A stretch of 64,000 nucleotides of DNA. It comes from Lentzea albidocapillata (lineage in GTDB: Bacteria > Actinomycetota > Actinomycetes > Mycobacteriales > Pseudonocardiaceae). Positions 59,289 to 64,000 of the stretch are shown in pieces. The position numbers and the translations under genes were made by a program. A model generated the notes under the pieces. It saw nothing but the letters and a program-made list of their open reading frames with translations. It had not been told where the DNA came from and did not search any database. The stretch spans positions 248,001-312,000 of the forward strand of contig NZ_JOEA01000014.1 in the NCBI RefSeq assembly GCF_000719115.1. The letters run 5' to 3'. Each line of letters begins with the position of its first letter. Position 1 is the stretch's first letter.

Positions 59289-59353
59289 TAGTTAACAAAC
59301 CTGCCTAAAAGGGCGATCGCGGCGACCATAGGCGGGTCTGCCCACTTGGACAA
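59289..59353 (-). promoter_or_regulatory. Promoter and 5'UTR operator of GH8 copy 1
   Basis: Minus strand: TTGTCC (59353-59348), 17 bases, TATGGT (59330-59325), and TTTGTTAACTA (59299-59289). CACCTCTTGT and GGTCGCC-type flanks are also shared with the copy 2 promoter. Confidence 0.65.
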
Positions 59354-59395
59354 GAGGTGTGGACCAGTCATCTGAGCCGGAGCCGGTTGCGGAAA

Positions 59396-60235
59396 CTACG
59401 CCCAGACCTTCCGCACGGCCTCCGCGATCGAGACGGCCTGCGCGTACCCCGCCTCCGCGGCGGGCTTGCGCCGGGCCGGGTCCAGCAGGTTCGTGCCGAT
59501 GGCGGCCAGCGCGGCACGGTCCGGGCTGATCACGATCGACGGCACCCCGAGCTTCGCGGCCTGCGCACCGGGCGTCGCCGCCGGACTGGCCGACCGCGTC
59601 AACGGCGCGACGACCACCACCCGCGAGTACCCGGCGGCGAGGTCGGCGTTCGCCACGGAGCGCATGCCGCCGTCCATGTACCGGCTGCCGTTGATGCTGA
59701 CCGGCGGCCACACCAGCGGGACCGCGCAGCTCGACGCCACCGCGTGCACCAGCGGCACCCCGCTGTCCCGGTCGAACGCCACGAACTTCCCGTTCACGGC
59801 GTCCACGGCGGTGACCTTGAGCGGACGCTCCGGCCAGTCCTTCGTGGACAGCCGGGAGTCGAACACCGCCAGCCGGGACTCCTCGGACGGCGTGCGGGCC
59901 CTGAGCGCGGCACGGCCGAGACGCGCCCGCTTCCGCGCCGGTGTCCCCGGCATCACGTAGGAAAGCGCGTACCTGACCACCATCCACGAAGCGAGACGGG
60001 CCGGGATCTCCCCGTCGGGCGGCGCCAGCTGACCCGCGTAGAGCTCGGCGAGCGGAGCACCTCCCGCCAGCTCCGCCGCCACCACGGACCCGGCGGACGT
60101 CCCGACGAACAGGTCGGCACCCGTCAGGTCGACTCCCTGCTCTGCCAGTCCGTGCAGAACCCCTGTCTCCCAGGCGATTCCGGTGACTCCACCGCCGCCC
60201 AGCACCAACGCGCGTTCTCCTGTCACAGCGGCCAT
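59396..60235 (-). CDS. Patatin-like phospholipase
   Basis: 279 residues from ATG 60235. Oxyanion loop [16 protein letters not shown], nucleophile GTSAGS and dyad Asp in YMDGGMRS. Lipid acyl hydrolase of the RssA/patatin type, cytosolic or membrane-bound; no signal peptide. The start lacks a strong ribosome site. Divergent from the metH leader. Confidence 0.88.
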   Translation of the reverse strand: MAAVTGERALVLGGGGVTGIAWETGVLHGLAEQGVDLTGADLFVGTSAGSVVAAELAGGAPLAELYAGQLAPPDGEIPARLASWMVVRYALSYVMPGTPARKRARLGRAALRARTPSEESRLAVFDSRLSTKDWPERPLKVTAVDAVNGKFVAFDRDSGVPLVHAVASSCAVPLVWPPVSINGSRYMDGGMRSVANADLAAGYSRVVVVAPLTRSASPAATPGAQAAKLGVPSIVISPDRAALAAIGTNLLDPARRKPAAEAGYAQAVSIAEAVRKVWA

Positions 60236-60292
60236 CCTATGGAGTGGGACGGGTTCCTGGTCCATGGTCGTGGTTGGTAAACTTGACGGCGA

Positions 60293-60345
60293 AGCCGAGA
60301 AGCGCTGCAACGGGCCTCACGCCTGCCACGCTCGGCCTCGCACCA
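60293..60345 (+). ncRNA. SAH (S-adenosylhomocysteine) riboswitch aptamer upstream of metH
   Basis: GCCGAGAAGCGCTGCAAC (60294-60311) and CCACGCTCGGC (60326-60336) pair as GCCGAG/CTCGGC, with an internal GCA/GGC..GCC/TGC hairpin. This follows the SAH riboswitch consensus (CCGAGGAGCGCUGC-AAC ... CCAGGCUCGG, from memory), known upstream of ahcY, metH and metF. Binding SAH turns these genes on. Exact 3' limit, including the pseudoknot, uncertain. Confidence 0.78.
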
Positions 60346-60358
60346 CCACGTAACAAGG

Positions 60359-60382
60359 GCGCTTCCGACTATTCGGGAGCGC
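60359..60382 (+). promoter_or_regulatory. Shine-Dalgarno-sequestering hairpin of metH
   Basis: GCGCTTCC pairs with GGGAGCGC over an 8-base loop. The right arm contains the GGGAG ribosome site of metH (GTG 60385). This is a likely expression platform for the aptamer just upstream. Confidence 0.65.
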
Positions 60383-60384
60383 GC

Positions 60385-63960
<3,576 letters not shown>

Positions 63961-63974
63961 TCGGTTCCGGAACG

Positions 63975-63990
63975 TGAAAGCGCTTGCCGG
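63975..63990. promoter_or_regulatory. LacI-type operator-like palindrome after metH
   Basis: TGAAAGCGCTTGCC contains the symmetric AAGCGCTT core typical of LacI-family sites. It lies in the last 40 bases of the window and may serve a gene beyond the edge. Confidence 0.3.
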
Positions 63991-64000
63991 TATCGGCAGG

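Noticed and set aside
55736..59308. 1190-residue plus-strand frame across both GH8 genes
   Set aside because: Shadow frame; its internal repetition merely reflects the GH8 duplication on the other strand.
60293..60345. Cobalamin or SAM-IV riboswitch upstream of metH
   Set aside because: The conserved B12-box and SAM-IV core sequences are absent; the AGCGCTGCAAC and CTCGG pairing fits the SAH class.

Overview
The window is high-GC DNA (about 70% by eye) with GTG/TTG starts, twin-arginine and lipoprotein signals, ECF sigma factors, many one-component regulators and secreted carbohydrate-active enzymes. This points to a free-living actinomycete, probably Pseudonocardiales (Lentzea/Saccharothrix-like). 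That placement is inference; no rRNA or tRNA gene is visible. The region reads as an accessory/adaptive part of a chromosome, ending in the housekeeping gene metH.

Layout. 0.2-5 kb: Tat-exported FAD dehydrogenase, a decayed P-loop ATPase, an SGNH lipoprotein and a methyltransferase. 4.8-9.4 kb: TetR repressor with twin operators facing a diiron protein, a PDR/VanB-type reductase and an EphD-like alpha/beta-hydrolase-SDR fusion. 8.9-14 kb: TPR protein, frameshifted carboxylesterase, quinone oxidoreductase and a leucine-rich-repeat protein whose C-terminus is encoded by a hairpin that looks like an IS footprint. 14-15.7 kb: ECF41-type SigJ and its NAD(P)-binding partner with a matching promoter. 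15.8-17.3 kb: catB remnant, catC, small secreted protein, flavin-monooxygenase remnant. 17.3-24 kb: secreted trypsin-like protease, then a six-gene two-component/MacB-type ABC operon. 24-26.2 kb: DGPF protein plus ECF42 sigma factor, and a VOC gene carrying the same promoter. 26.2-31.7 kb: MarR, TetR/NmrA and HxlR/RidA regulator modules; one MarR operator recurs upstream of a lipocalin-like gene. 31.8-34.7 kb: second copy of the small secreted protein, SPW membrane protein, Tat-exported polysaccharide-lyase-like protein, FAD oxidoreductase. 34.7-43 kb: a complete putative galactofuranose (or arabinofuranose) uptake and hydrolysis locus with LacI repressor and operator. 43-55.7 kb: hydrolases, STAS, AraC, PadR, GNAT, PepSY, a YbaB-like membrane protein, M28 peptidase, DUF5829 and a MycE-like methyltransferase. 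55.8-59.3 kb: tandem GH8 paralogues with matching promoters. 59.4-64 kb: patatin-like hydrolase and metH behind an S-adenosylhomocysteine-type riboswitch.

The strongest themes are regulatory: cis-elements can be matched by eye to their likely regulators (ECF41, ECF42, MarR, two TetRs, LacI, SAH aptamer), and several genes are caught decaying (P-loop ATPase, carboxylesterase, catB, luciferase-like monooxygenase, a 5'-truncated methyltransferase). I see no CRISPR array, prophage or intact transposase. Matches to families and published consensus motifs are from memory; no search was run.
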